Shown one piece after another: positions 54,070 to 61,514 of a stretch of 64,000 bases of DNA (within the stretch, counting starts at the first letter, position 1; each line of letters begins with the position of its first letter). The stretch covers positions 1 through 64,000 of the forward strand of contig CAJUIT010000017.1 of NCBI GenBank assembly GCA_910586565.1, in the 5' to 3' direction. The notes beneath the pieces are model-generated. The model saw only the letters and a program-made list of their open reading frames with translations. It searched no databases and was not told the origin of the DNA. The translations under genes were made by a program, and so were the position numbers. The stretch is from an uncultured Muribaculaceae bacterium. Its GTDB lineage: Bacteria > Bacteroidota > Bacteroidia > Bacteroidales > Muribaculaceae.

Positions 54070-54606
54070 ATGAATTGTGAGGACTTTAAATTTGAGACTT
54101 TTTTTATTGAAATTAAGATGGAAAATTTCGAGAAGAGAAACGAGGACTTTTTCAAATTGGTGTGCCGGCTGCAGGCACAGGGTTGCCCGGGAAAGAGGAG
54201 CACATCGCTGCAGTGGGCAGTGAAGAGGGCGTTGCAGGAGCCTGCACCGTCGTTCTATCTCACCCGCGAGCATGTGTGGAAGCAGCTGCAGCGGCGCAAA
54301 CGCCGGCTGCCGCCGCGTGAGAAGCCTCACCGACGGCAGATGTGGGAGGAGATTGAACGGCGACTGCTGGAGCGGCTCAGGGAGAAGCCGCGGGAGGATG
54401 CATGGGTGGCTCTCGACCATGTGCTTTCGGAAACGAGGGCATCGAGTTTTTTCCTTACGGAGGAGTATGCGCGGAGGCTGGTGTATGGCATGTTGCAGCA
54501 GCGGCGTGAGCGGGGAAAGGGGACGAAAGACAAAAAGACAACAGACAAAAGACAAAAGAAGAAAAGCGATGAAGATTTGTTTGAACACAAAGGCTATTAC
54601 AGATGA
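54070..54606 (+). CDS. Small helical phage-type protein whose C-terminus is encoded by a repeat
   Basis: A 178-residue basic, helical protein (HREHVWKQLQRRKRRLPPRE-like segments). Two similar segments (PSFYLTREHVWKQLQRR and SSFFLTEEYARRLVYGM) suggest an internal duplication of about 75 residues. No named family. The last 25 residues (GTKDKKTTDKRQKKKSDE) are encoded by the AGACAAAAGACAAAAG module, which also carries the start of the next gene. ATG 54070 or the in-frame ATG 54118 could start it. A role as small terminase or DNA-packaging partner is possible by position only. Confidence 0.5.
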   Translation: MNCEDFKFETFFIEIKMENFEKRNEDFFKLVCRLQAQGCPGKRSTSLQWAVKRALQEPAPSFYLTREHVWKQLQRRKRRLPPREKPHRRQMWEEIERRLLERLREKPREDAWVALDHVLSETRASSFFLTEEYARRLVYGMLQQRRERGKGTKDKKTTDKRQKKKSDEDLFEHKGYYR

Positions 54607-55048
54607 GATGATGGCGCTGACGGCGCTGAGATGCGTGACGGGAGCGCGTCCCGACGGGGCGTTGCTCACGCGCGACCATCTGCCGGGGTTGCGTGTGGTG
54701 ATGCGGATGGTGTTTGCCGAGCTGCTGCTTGCCTTGGGCGATGAGGTGGAGGAGTGTGAAATCGACGGGGAGGACCCCGAGGCCGACATGCCCTACAGCG
54801 AGTCGGCGGAGCTGCGGCTGGAGGTTGAGCTGCGCGGCAGCGAGCGGTTCACCTCGGGGATGCTCCTGGTGATGAAGCGGCAGATGGAGCATATCGTGGC
54901 GGCGGGCACGCTCGCGTGGGTTGCCACGCGCGGCGATTCGGAGTTTGCCGCATCGCTTCAGAGCCAGCGCGAGGGGGCGCTTGCCGCGCTGCTGGAGAAG
55001 CTCGGGGAGGGAGCCCCCACGGGGCGGCGCGACGGGTGGCCCGGGTGA
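54569..55048 (+). CDS. Small protein of the phage-derived module, unknown function
   Basis: A 159-residue protein overlapping the previous gene by 38 bases within the repeat-derived tail. Helical, acidic centre (LGDEVEECEIDGEDPEADMP) and a C-terminal A/L-rich helix (GALAALLEKLGEG). No motif recognised. Overlap and shared strand suggest translation coupled with the previous gene. Confidence 0.5.
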   Translation: MKICLNTKAITDEMMALTALRCVTGARPDGALLTRDHLPGLRVVMRMVFAELLLALGDEVEECEIDGEDPEADMPYSESAELRLEVELRGSERFTSGMLLVMKRQMEHIVAAGTLAWVATRGDSEFAASLQSQREGALAALLEKLGEGAPTGRRDGWPG

Positions 55049-55165
55049 ATGAACCTTTTTCAAGATATGGGTGTTAAATTCGGTGAGGGGAAAAGGGTTC
55101 AACGTCGGGAAGCAGCCACGCCCGGCCTGTGAATTCAATTTCTCAAAAACTAAAAACTTTAAACT

Positions 55166-55636
55166 ATGAAAAAGATTTATCTGGCCTATGGAGTGGCGCT
55201 GGTTTCGCTGGCGGCCTGCTCGGGCAACAAAGCGAAGAACGAGGCTTGTAACGGCACGTGTGAAAAGAGCGACAGCACTGAAGAGGTGGTGTATGAAGGC
55301 ACGCTTCCGGCAGCCGACGTGGAGGGTGTGCGCTACACCTTGAGTCTTGACTATTCCGACGATACTCCCGACAAGGGTGATTACGACCTCACGGAGGTTT
55401 ACATCTCGCAGACCAATCCCGCCACATTCAAATCGGAGGGGGATTTCACGGTTCTGACCGGTACGCCTCAGGATAGCACCCAGCGCTACCTGCGCCTGGT
55501 GCCGAAGGTTGAGGCAGGAGCACGACCCGACACGCTCTACATGGTTGTGACCTCCGATTCGACTCTCACCCTCACCGGCCCCGACCGCACGGTGACTCGC
55601 GTGGATGGGATGAATTATGATCTCGTCAAGAAATAA
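55166..55636 (+). CDS. NlpE-like lipoprotein
   Basis: A 156-residue lipoprotein. The signal LAYGVALVSLAACSG gives a lipobox Cys near residue 19. The mature domain begins after a short linker: YEGTLPAADVEGVRYTLSLDY near 49-69, then YISQTNPATFKSEGDFTVLTG, the beta pattern of the NlpE N-terminal domain. The Cys pair (ACNGTC near 29-34) could bind a metal. NlpE senses envelope stress or copper in other bacteria. It lies between phage-type and exopolysaccharide genes with no clear link to either. Confidence 0.82.
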   Translation: MKKIYLAYGVALVSLAACSGNKAKNEACNGTCEKSDSTEEVVYEGTLPAADVEGVRYTLSLDYSDDTPDKGDYDLTEVYISQTNPATFKSEGDFTVLTGTPQDSTQRYLRLVPKVEAGARPDTLYMVVTSDSTLTLTGPDRTVTRVDGMNYDLVKK

Positions 55637-55692
55637 TTGGGCGTAAGTTGTGATTGGACCATTCCAACAACTCAACTAACCATCAGGATAGA

Positions 55693-55735
55693 ACCACAGC
55701 GGGGCGTCAACGCAATGTTGACGCCCCGCTGTGGT
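55693..55735. terminator. Strong bidirectional terminator between two lipoprotein genes
   Basis: A perfect 19-bp stem (ACCACAGCGGGGCGTCAAC) with 5-base loop between convergent genes. T-rich bases follow on the plus strand. Confidence 0.8.
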
Positions 55736-55754
55736 GTTGTATATTTGTGGGGAA

Positions 55755-56246
55755 TTAGAGGCGGGTGTAGGTGATTTTCACGCTGGTTGACGCAACGGTT
55801 ATTTCGGTGGGAGGGGTAGAGGGGGTGAGTTCCTCTTCGCTGTCGTCGTCGCCTGTTTTCTTAGTGTTTGTTTCAAGCACCATAGTTGTGTTGCTGAGGG
55901 TGCGGAGGGTGTAGTAAACGTCGCCCGAGGGTGTGCGCACCATTAAACGGGGGTCGGAATAGGCCCAGTAGCCTCGGTAGTCCTCAGTCCATTGTCCCGA
56001 GGGGAGAAGCGAGAGTGATGTTGCAATGCCGTTGGGGGAAATGACGAGGCGTTTCGCCCCTTCGGTGAGATTTGTGGTGCTTTCGATTGAACCGTCGGTG
56101 TAGGTTACGGTTGTTTCAACGGCTTGCTCGGCCCAGTCGCCGAGGATTTCGATGGGAAAGGTGGGCTGCTCGGTCCCATCGGAGTCGTCGCCGCCGCATG
56201 CGGTGAAGAGGATGGCAAGGAGGGGGATGATAAATAAGTGTCGCAT
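55755..56246 (-). CDS. Small beta-rich lipoprotein, lipocalin-like
   Basis: A 163-residue lipoprotein: MRHLFIIPLLAILFTACGG with lipobox Cys at 17, then a beta-rich domain (IEILGDWAEQAVETTVTY, GAKRLVISPNGIATSLSL, WTEDYRGYWAYSDPRL) that resembles the lipocalin-like domain common in Bacteroidota lipoproteins. Function unknown. Convergent with the NlpE-like gene. Confidence 0.7.
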   Translation of the reverse strand: MRHLFIIPLLAILFTACGGDDSDGTEQPTFPIEILGDWAEQAVETTVTYTDGSIESTTNLTEGAKRLVISPNGIATSLSLLPSGQWTEDYRGYWAYSDPRLMVRTPSGDVYYTLRTLSNTTMVLETNTKKTGDDDSEEELTPSTPPTEITVASTSVKITYTRL

Positions 56247-56262
56247 AGTGGGTAATCAGTTT

Positions 56263-56562
56263 TTGAGTTTTGAGATTTTAGTTTTTAGAGGGGGAGGGAG
56301 TGGGTACAATCGGCGGGCTGCGCACGCCTCGCTCTCGGGCGATTGGTTGCCCCCGACGCCTAGCTGCGCTTCGGCGGCGGGGGTTACGAAGAAATCGGCG
56401 GGCTACGCACGCCGGCCGGCGCGGGAGGGCGTTTAGCGAAACTTCACGGGGACGTTCGGCGAAGCCGCGCGTAGAGCCGCCATATATGGCGGCTTGGGGT
56501 GAGGAGGGAGTCTTTAGGGTCTTTAAGGGCGTTAGGGTCTTTAGGGGCGTTGTGGAGGGGAG
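56263..56562. repeat. Composite repeat tract between the lipoprotein and the glycosyltransferase
   Basis: Holds, in order, a TTAGTTTTTAG module (56275-56290), two copies of AATCGGCGGGCTNCGCACGCC (about 56307 and 56392), palindromic copy 6 and a GTCTTTAGGG module (56510-56556). No gene is seen. Confidence 0.75.
56455..56494 (+). repeat. Palindromic repeat copy 6 (long tail)
   Basis: TTCGGCGAAGCCGCGCGTAG then the perfect core. Confidence 0.88.
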
Positions 56563-56568
56563 GTTACA

Positions 56569-56599
56569 AGCCGCCATATATGGCGGCTCTACGTGGGGT
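56569..56599 (+). repeat. Palindromic repeat copy 7 (short tail) overlapping the glycosyltransferase 3' end
   Basis: A perfect core followed by CTCTACGTGGGG. The TAG stop of the minus-strand glycosyltransferase (56589-56591) lies inside it. Confidence 0.88.
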
Positions 56600-57806
56600 C
56601 GGAAGTGGTGGCGGATTCGCGGGCGGTGAAATAGGCGTTGTAGGCGTCGAGGAGAGCTTTGGAGGTGTGGTCCCATGAGAGCTCGTTGAGCACGCGGTTG
56701 CGGCCGAATTCGCCCATCTCTTTTCGCCGTTGGGGGTTGTCGATGAGCTCGACTATTTTGTTGGCGAGGTCGACGTGGTCGTTGGGACGGGCGTAGAGCG
56801 ATGCTTCGGCTGCCGAGAATCGTCCTTCGGTGAGGTCGAACTGCACGATTGGTTTTGCCAGAGCCATGTACTCAAGGATTTTGTTCATGGTTGACTTGTC
56901 GTTCATGTCGTTGTACTCGTCGGAGTTTACGCAGACGTCGGCTGTGTTGAGGTAGCGGAGGAGCTGCTCGTCGGAAACGCGGCCGGTGAATTCGATGATG
57001 TCGTCGAGGTGCATTTCGGCGCATTTCCGCCTGAGGGCATCGAGATGGGGGCCACCCCCCACAATTCCCCAGAAGATGTCGTCGCGGCCGAGGGTTTCGC
57101 GCACATAGCGGGCTGCGTTTAGGATGTATTCAATGCCCTCCTGCTGCCCTATCACCCCGAGGTAGCCCACCATGTGGGGCCGGCCGCGGCGGATGGAGGG
57201 GTCGGGGGGGAGAATGCGCAGTCGCTCAAGGCGCGGCCCTGAGCGGAGGATGTGCACTTTGTCGGGGTGCATGCGTCCGCGCTCGATGGCAATCTTGCGG
57301 TAGCTTTCGTTGGTGACGAAAGCGAATTTGCAATGGCTGTAGGTGTTGCGTTCGAGCCAGAGCTGAGAGCGGTAGAGGATGCCCGATTTCTTGCCGAACT
57401 TGGCTTCGAAGAGTTCGGGGCAGATGTCGTGGTGGTCGAACACGTAGTCGACGCCGCGGCTTTTGAAGCGGTTGGCAACGAGGTAGATGTTGTCGGGGGG
57501 ATTGCATCCGTGGATAACGTGGAACCCTACCTCACGCCACACTTTGCGTGCCAGGCGGTATTGGTGATAGAGGGCCGAGAAGTATTCGCGGGCATATCCC
57601 ACTGCGCCGTTCCCCTCGGCGGGGAGGGAGTGGCGGTAGATGTGAACTCCCTGCAGGAGTTCATAGTCTTTGTCGAAGCCTTTCCCTTTGGGACAGATTA
57701 CCGACACGGTGTAGCCGTTGGCGGCGAGTGTTGTGGCTTCCTGCCACACGCGGGTGTCGAAGGGCACTGGGAGGTTTTCGACGATGATAAGTATTTTTCG
57801 ATCCAT
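56589..57806 (-). CDS. Glycosyltransferase family 4, exopolysaccharide type
   Basis: A 405-residue GT-B enzyme. N-terminal segments RKILIIVENLPVPFDTRVWQEA near 3-24 and IHGCNPPDNIYLVAN, then the donor domain MVGYLGVIGQQEGIEYILNAARY near 212 and MNKILEYMALAKPIVQFDLTE near 325-345, closely match WcaI/ExoD-type GT4 enzymes of capsule clusters. The TAG stop is supplied by a palindromic repeat, and the last residues (TTSDPT) are read from its tail. ATG 57806 is used, since the upstream frame has no such homology. Divergent from the sugar-transferase gene. Confidence 0.87.
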   Translation of the reverse strand: MDRKILIIVENLPVPFDTRVWQEATTLAANGYTVSVICPKGKGFDKDYELLQGVHIYRHSLPAEGNGAVGYAREYFSALYHQYRLARKVWREVGFHVIHGCNPPDNIYLVANRFKSRGVDYVFDHHDICPELFEAKFGKKSGILYRSQLWLERNTYSHCKFAFVTNESYRKIAIERGRMHPDKVHILRSGPRLERLRILPPDPSIRRGRPHMVGYLGVIGQQEGIEYILNAARYVRETLGRDDIFWGIVGGGPHLDALRRKCAEMHLDDIIEFTGRVSDEQLLRYLNTADVCVNSDEYNDMNDKSTMNKILEYMALAKPIVQFDLTEGRFSAAEASLYARPNDHVDLANKIVELIDNPQRRKEMGEFGRNRVLNELSWDHTSKALLDAYNAYFTARESATTSDPT

Positions 57807-57856
57807 TAAATAGAGACTCAGATTGCAGATTGAGGCGCACATACGCCTATAAAGTA

Positions 57857-57864
57857 CAAAGTTA
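57857..57864 (-). promoter_or_regulatory. -7 promoter box of the glycosyltransferase
   Basis: TAACTTTG on the minus strand, 50 bases upstream of the start. Confidence 0.45.
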
Positions 57865-57965
57865 GCATTTAGTTTTGAAATAGCGGTTTCATGGGGGAGA
57901 CAAAAGACAAAAAGACGAAAGACAAAAAGCGAGATTAGTTTTTAGGAGGGAGTTTTTAGGGGACG

Positions 57966-58005
57966 TTCGGCGGAGCCGCGCGTAGAGCCGCCATACATGG
58001 CGGCT
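57966..58005 (+). repeat. Palindromic repeat copy 8 (long tail)
   Basis: Core with one change, CATACATG for CATATATG; tail TTCGGCGGAGCCGCGCGTAG. Confidence 0.85.
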
Positions 58006-58125
58006 TGGGGGGAGGAGGGTCGTTAGGGTCATTAGGGACTTTAGGGTCGTTAAGGACCTTAAAGACTTTAAAGACCTTAAAGACGTTAAGGAGGTTAAGG
58101 AGGTGGTGGATTGGGGGAGGTTACA

Positions 58126-58155
58126 AGCCGCCATGTATGGCGGCTCTACGTGGGG
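58126..58155 (+). repeat. Palindromic repeat copy 9 (short tail)
   Basis: Core with CATGTATG, the complementary change to copy 8, followed by CTCTACGTGGGG. Confidence 0.85.
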
Positions 58156-58221
58156 GGAGAGTATTTGCGGGGGGAAGCGGGGGAAGGGTGAACGGGAGGG
58201 AAATGGAAGTTAAGGGTAAAC

Positions 58222-58252
58222 TTTGGTAAGTTATAAAATGTTTGTATCTTTG
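58222..58252 (+). promoter_or_regulatory. Promoter of the sugar transferase gene
   Basis: TTTG (58222-58225), 19-base spacer, TATCTTTG (58245-58252): a perfect Bacteroidales promoter 78 bases upstream of the start. Confidence 0.75.
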
Positions 58253-58329
58253 CGGAGGAAAGGGAAAAACACACAATATTTAACAGTTGTTAGCGTTATA
58301 CCGTTGAAGAACTACCCGTCCACTAAAAA

Positions 58330-58911
58330 ATGCAAAAGGCAATAAAAAGAGCTTTCGACATTTTGTTTGCATCATTAGCCATCCTGGCGTTGCTGCCGGT
58401 GTGGATAGTGGTGGCTGTGTGGGTTGCCGTGACTTCGCCGGGCGGGGTGTTTTTCCGACAGAAGCGCACGGGATTACACGGTGCTGATTTCGAGCTGCTT
58501 AAGTTCCGCTCGATGTATCGCAACGGGGAGGCCGACACGCTTCAGGCTAACGACGACGACAAGCGCATCACCCGCATCGGGCGGTTCCTGCGGCGGTCGT
58601 CGCTCGATGAGCTGCCTCAGTTGCTCAATATCGTGAAAGGTGACATGTCGATTGTGGGGCCGCGGCCTCACATGCTGGCTCACACTGAATATTACGCCCC
58701 TAAAATCAAGGATTACATGCGCAGGCACGAGATGCGCCCCGGTCTCACAGGCTATGCCCAGGTGAAGGGTTTCCGCGGCCCCACCCCCACTCTGGAGGAT
58801 ATGGAGAAGCGTGTGAATGCCGACCTGGAGTATATCGACCACTTCTCCCTGTGGCTCGACCTGAAAATTCTCACGCTCACGGTGTGGAAAATGCTCACGC
58901 TGAAGTTGTAA
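58330..58911 (+). CDS. Initiating undecaprenyl-phosphate sugar transferase (PglC/WcaJ C-terminal family)
   Basis: A 193-residue protein. A membrane re-entrant helix is at about 12-33 (LFASLAILALLPVWIVVAVW). The catalytic segment has PGGVFFRQKRTGLHGADFELLKFRSMYRN near 37-65 and DELPQLLNIVKGDMSIVGPRPHM near 97-119, then RPGLTGYAQVKG near 137-148. This is the minimal bacterial sugar transferase that moves a phospho-sugar from UDP-sugar to undecaprenyl phosphate, the first step of exopolysaccharide or glycan synthesis. It has its own promoter, divergent from the GT4 gene. Confidence 0.92.
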   Translation: MQKAIKRAFDILFASLAILALLPVWIVVAVWVAVTSPGGVFFRQKRTGLHGADFELLKFRSMYRNGEADTLQANDDDKRITRIGRFLRRSSLDELPQLLNIVKGDMSIVGPRPHMLAHTEYYAPKIKDYMRRHEMRPGLTGYAQVKGFRGPTPTLEDMEKRVNADLEYIDHFSLWLDLKILTLTVWKMLTLKL

Positions 58912-59017
58912 GTTGTTTTTGGGGAGACAAAAGACAAAAAGACGAAAGACGAAAAGCGAGATTAGTTTTTAGTTTTTAGTTTTTTCGTTTTTAGAGGCTG
59001 CCGCGGGGGGAGGATTG

Positions 59018-59175
59018 GGTGAATGCCGCTTAGGCGGCGCACCTCTCCAAGGTTGCACCCTCCCCCGCTGATACAGTCCCCACCAAACGCCGCCACGGGC
59101 GGCTATATGGTGGGGTTACCCACAACCCCGTGGTCTCCGACCACTTGATGTGGGAAACACTGGGGGAGGCAGTGG
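59018..59175 (+). repeat. Hairpin-rich repeat element, copy 1
   Basis: Successive short hairpins include GCCGCTTAGGCGGC, CCACCAAACGCCGCC with GGGCGGCTATATGGTGG, and GTGGTCTCCGACCAC. Near-identical to copy 2 at 60824-60984 and partly to inverted copy 3 at 61229-61349. Confidence 0.82.
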
Positions 59176-59180
59176 TGGCA

Positions 59181-59220
59181 TTCGGCGAAGCCGCGCGTAG
59201 AGCCGCCATATATGGCGGCT
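59181..59220 (+). repeat. Palindromic repeat copy 10 (long tail)
   Basis: TTCGGCGAAGCCGCGCGTAG then the perfect core; lies directly after hairpin-rich copy 1. Confidence 0.88.
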
Positions 59221-59351
59221 TGAAGGGAGGAGGGTCGTTAGGGTCATTAGGGTCGTTAAGGACTTTAAGGACCTTAAAGACCTTAAAGACCTTGGGGACG
59301 TTGGGGAGCTGCGAGGGGAGGGAATGGAATGGAAAGAAATACAGACGTTAT

Positions 59352-60728
59352 ATGAATATAAGTATTTTCGGACTTGGCTACGTTGGATGCGTTGGGGCTG
59401 CTTGCTTCGCCTCAATGGGTCACCGTGTTATCGGTGTCGACGTCAGCCAAAACAAGGTTGACCTTATCAACAGCGGACGCCCCACAATTATTGAGTGTGA
59501 CATCGAGGAGCTGTGCCGGGCAGGCCATGAATCGGGGCTTCTGCGCGCCACCACTTCGGCCGAAGAGGGTGTTGCGCAGAGCGACATCTCGTTTATCGCC
59601 GTTGGCACCCCGTCGTCGCCCGAGGGGCATCTGAATCTCGAATATATCTATGCGGTTGCACGCGAGATAGGGCGTGCGCTGCGCAACTCCGACCGCTTCC
59701 ACACCATTGCCATCCGCTCCACGGTGATGCCGGGCACGAATGCGCGTGTGGGTGAGATTATCGAGGAGGAATCGGGGAAACGGCGCAATGTTGATTTCAC
59801 TGTTGTGTCGAATCCGGAGTTTCTGCGCGAGGGGACGTCGGTGCACGATTTCCTGAATCCGCCGCTCACGCTGGTGGGCTGCGACTGCGACCGCGCACGC
59901 GAGGTGATGACGGAGCTCTACGGCTCGCTGCCGTGTGAGCTTGTGCTCACCGAAATCGGCGTGGCCGAAATCATGAAGTATGTCAACAACACCTACCACG
60001 CGCTGAAAATTGTGTTTGGCAATGAGGTGGGCAACATCTGCAAGGCTCTGGGCATCGACTCCCACAAGGTGATGGATGTGTTTTGCCGCGACCGCCAGCT
60101 GAATATCTCCCCCTACTATTTCAAACCGGGGTTTGCCTACGGTGGCTCTTGTCTGCCCAAGGATTCGCGTGCGTTCGTGACTCTCGCCCGCGACCATTAT
60201 GTGGATGTGCCTGTAATCAGCCACATCGCGCGCAGCAACGAGTTGCAGAAGGAGCGCGCGGTGAAGCTTATCAGCGGCTTCGGCAAGCAGCACATCGCGG
60301 TGCTGGGATTGAGTTTCAAGGCGGGTACCGACGATTTGAGGTGCTCCCCTATCGTTGAGGTTGTGGAAACTCTCACGGGGAAGGGTTTCGATGTGAAAAT
60401 CTACGACCGCAATGTGAAGGTGAGCGAGCTCACGGGCACTAACCGCGATTTCATCATGAGCAAGATTCCGCACCTTCACCACTTGGTGAGCGACAACCTC
60501 GAGGAGGTTGTGAACGATGCCGACGTGATTGTAGTGACGAATAAGGAGCAGGAGTTTGCGGATGTGCCCAAGCGCTATCCTGGCAAGGTGATTGTCGACC
60601 TTGTGCGCTGCTGGGATGAGATTGACTATGCGGGGCACTACGAGGGTATTTCCTGGGCGGGTGTCAACCGCAACGAGGCCGCGCAGAATGCCCCGGTGGA
60701 GTGCGAGCGCTGCCACACTGATTTTTAA
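59352..60728 (+). CDS. Nucleotide-sugar 6-dehydrogenase, GDP-mannose dehydrogenase (AlgD)-like
   Basis: A 458-residue UDP-glucose/GDP-mannose dehydrogenase family protein. Rossmann motif ISIFGLGYVGCVGAACFA is at about 3-20, DVSQNKVDLINSGRPTI near 31, NPEFLREGTSVHDFLNPP near 155, active-site Cys in PGFAYGGSCLPKDSRAF near 258, and LSFKAGTDDLRCSPIVE near 320. The segments YVNNTYHALKIVFGNEVGN and DVFCRDRQLNISPYYFKPGF look more like AlgD than Ugd. It would make GDP-mannuronate, or possibly UDP-glucuronate. ATG 59352 is used; upstream in-frame sequence is repeat. Confidence 0.85.
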   Translation: MNISIFGLGYVGCVGAACFASMGHRVIGVDVSQNKVDLINSGRPTIIECDIEELCRAGHESGLLRATTSAEEGVAQSDISFIAVGTPSSPEGHLNLEYIYAVAREIGRALRNSDRFHTIAIRSTVMPGTNARVGEIIEEESGKRRNVDFTVVSNPEFLREGTSVHDFLNPPLTLVGCDCDRAREVMTELYGSLPCELVLTEIGVAEIMKYVNNTYHALKIVFGNEVGNICKALGIDSHKVMDVFCRDRQLNISPYYFKPGFAYGGSCLPKDSRAFVTLARDHYVDVPVISHIARSNELQKERAVKLISGFGKQHIAVLGLSFKAGTDDLRCSPIVEVVETLTGKGFDVKIYDRNVKVSELTGTNRDFIMSKIPHLHHLVSDNLEEVVNDADVIVVTNKEQEFADVPKRYPGKVIVDLVRCWDEIDYAGHYEGISWAGVNRNEAAQNAPVECERCHTDF

Positions 60729-60740
60729 AGAAGAAATAGG

Positions 60741-60799
60741 ACTAACGGCGCAGCGGGCCGTGACACACCTGTGTCACGGCCCGCTGCGCCGTTAGTTTT
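60741..60799 (+). terminator. Terminator of the AlgD-like gene, 27-bp perfect stem
   Basis: Arms 60741-60767 and 60770-60796 are perfect complements, followed by TTTT. Unusually long for a terminator; includes TGACACA as in the GGTGTGTC hairpins. Confidence 0.85.
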
Positions 60800-60823
60800 C
60801 AGAGGCTGACGCGTGGAAGGAGT

Positions 60824-60984
60824 GGGTGAATGCCGCTTAGGCGGCGCACCTCTCCAAGGTTGCGCCCTCCCCCGCTGATACAGTCCCCACCAAACGCCGC
60901 CACGGGCGGCTATATGGTGGGGTTAACAACAACCCCGTGGTCTCCGACCACTCGATGTGGAAAACACTGGAGGAGGCAGTGGGG
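60824..60984 (+). repeat. Hairpin-rich repeat element, copy 2
   Basis: Nearly identical to copy 1 over about 150 bases; the loop TTACCCACAACC of copy 1 is TTAACAACAACC here. Confidence 0.82.
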
Positions 60985-61009
60985 GTATTCGGCGAAACGC
61001 AGGGCTGCA

Positions 61010-61049
61010 TTCGGCGAAGCCGCACGTAGAGCCGCCATATATGGCGGCT
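61010..61049 (+). repeat. Palindromic repeat copy 11 (long tail)
   Basis: TTCGGCGAAGCCGCACGTAG then the perfect core; an extra TTCGGCGAA half-tail precedes at 60988-60996. Confidence 0.88.
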
Positions 61050-61143
61050 TGGGGCATGCGGTGGCTTCAATCGGCGGGCTACGCACGCCGGCTGCGCGGG
61101 AAATCTGTGGAATCTGCGAGAGTTTTTCGGCGAGGGGGGTGGA

Positions 61144-61174
61144 AGCCGCCATGTATGGCGGCTCTACGTGGGGA
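61144..61174 (+). repeat. Palindromic repeat copy 12 (short tail)
   Basis: Core with CATGTATG followed by CTCTACGTGGGG. Confidence 0.85.
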
Positions 61175-61228
61175 CGGGGCCCTCACGGAGGCGGATTGGC
61201 CAACAAACGGTTGAATCGGTGAGAGTGG

Positions 61229-61349
61229 CGAGGGAAGCGAGTGGTCGGAGACCACGGGGTTGTTGTTAACCCCACCATATAGCCGCCTGTGGCGGCGCTT
61301 GGTGGGGACTCTGTGACCGGGCATTCAGCGCAACCTTGGAGAGGTGCGA
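61229..61349 (-). repeat. Hairpin-rich repeat element, inverted copy 3
   Basis: The reverse complement shares the GTGGTCTCCGACCAC hairpin, the GGGGTTAACAACAACCCC hairpin and the CCACCAAGCGCCGCC stem with copies 1 and 2. The 5' part is rearranged. Confidence 0.78.
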
Positions 61350-61372
61350 TGCAGTGGGGAGGGGAAGGTACA

Positions 61373-61404
61373 AGCCGCCATATATGGCGGCTCTACGTGG
61401 GGAC
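61373..61404 (+). repeat. Palindromic repeat copy 13 (short tail)
   Basis: A perfect core followed by CTCTACGTGGGG. Confidence 0.88.
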
Positions 61405-61470
61405 GGAAGCGAGAGTTAGTCAGGGGGGATTTTGGGATTTTTAGGGGGTGAGGCGGGCGGGGGCGGGTGG

Positions 61471-61478
61471 TAATTTTG
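61471..61478 (+). promoter_or_regulatory. -7 promoter box of the terminase gene
   Basis: TAATTTTG 36 bases before the ATG at 61515; no -33 box in the G-rich upstream sequence. Confidence 0.4.
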
Positions 61479-61514
61479 GGGTCGATTTATTTTTTAATGT
61501 GAGTTTTTAATATT

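Larger units (their letters stand above)
57897..58155. repeat. Composite repeat tract between divergent exopolysaccharide genes
   Basis: Order: AGACAAAAAGACGAAAG module, TTAGTTTTTAG module, palindromic copy 8, a long TTAAGGACCTTAAAGAC module (58019-58106), palindromic copy 9. It is the clearest full-length example of the composite. Confidence 0.82.
58923..59303. repeat. Composite repeat tract before the AlgD-like gene
   Basis: Order: AGACAAAAAGACGAAAG module, TTAGTTTTTAG module, hairpin-rich element copy 1 (59018-59175), palindromic copy 10, TTAAGGACCTTAAAGAC module (59228-59303). Confidence 0.8.
60801..61404. repeat. Large composite repeat tract before the terminase gene
   Basis: About 600 bases without a gene. 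Holds hairpin-rich copy 2, palindromic copy 11, AATCGGCGGGCTACGCACGCC, GAAATCTGTGGAATCTGCGAGAG, palindromic copy 12, inverted hairpin-rich copy 3 and palindromic copy 13. Confidence 0.82.

Noticed and set aside
52257..54203. 648-residue antisense frame opposite the portal gene
   Set aside because: A long frame caused by G-rich codons on the plus strand; the plus-strand product has portal motifs, and the antisense frame continues through repeat modules.
54455..55675. 406-residue minus-strand frame across three plus-strand genes
   Set aside because: It spans the gap, the NlpE-like gene and repeat tracts; composition is that of a shadow frame.
59130..59351. N-terminal extension of the AlgD-like protein
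   Set aside because: It translates hairpin-rich and palindromic repeats; the Rossmann motif begins right after ATG 59352.
59412..60716. 434-residue antisense frame in the AlgD-like gene
   Set aside because: The plus-strand product is a clear dehydrogenase; the antisense protein has no family features.
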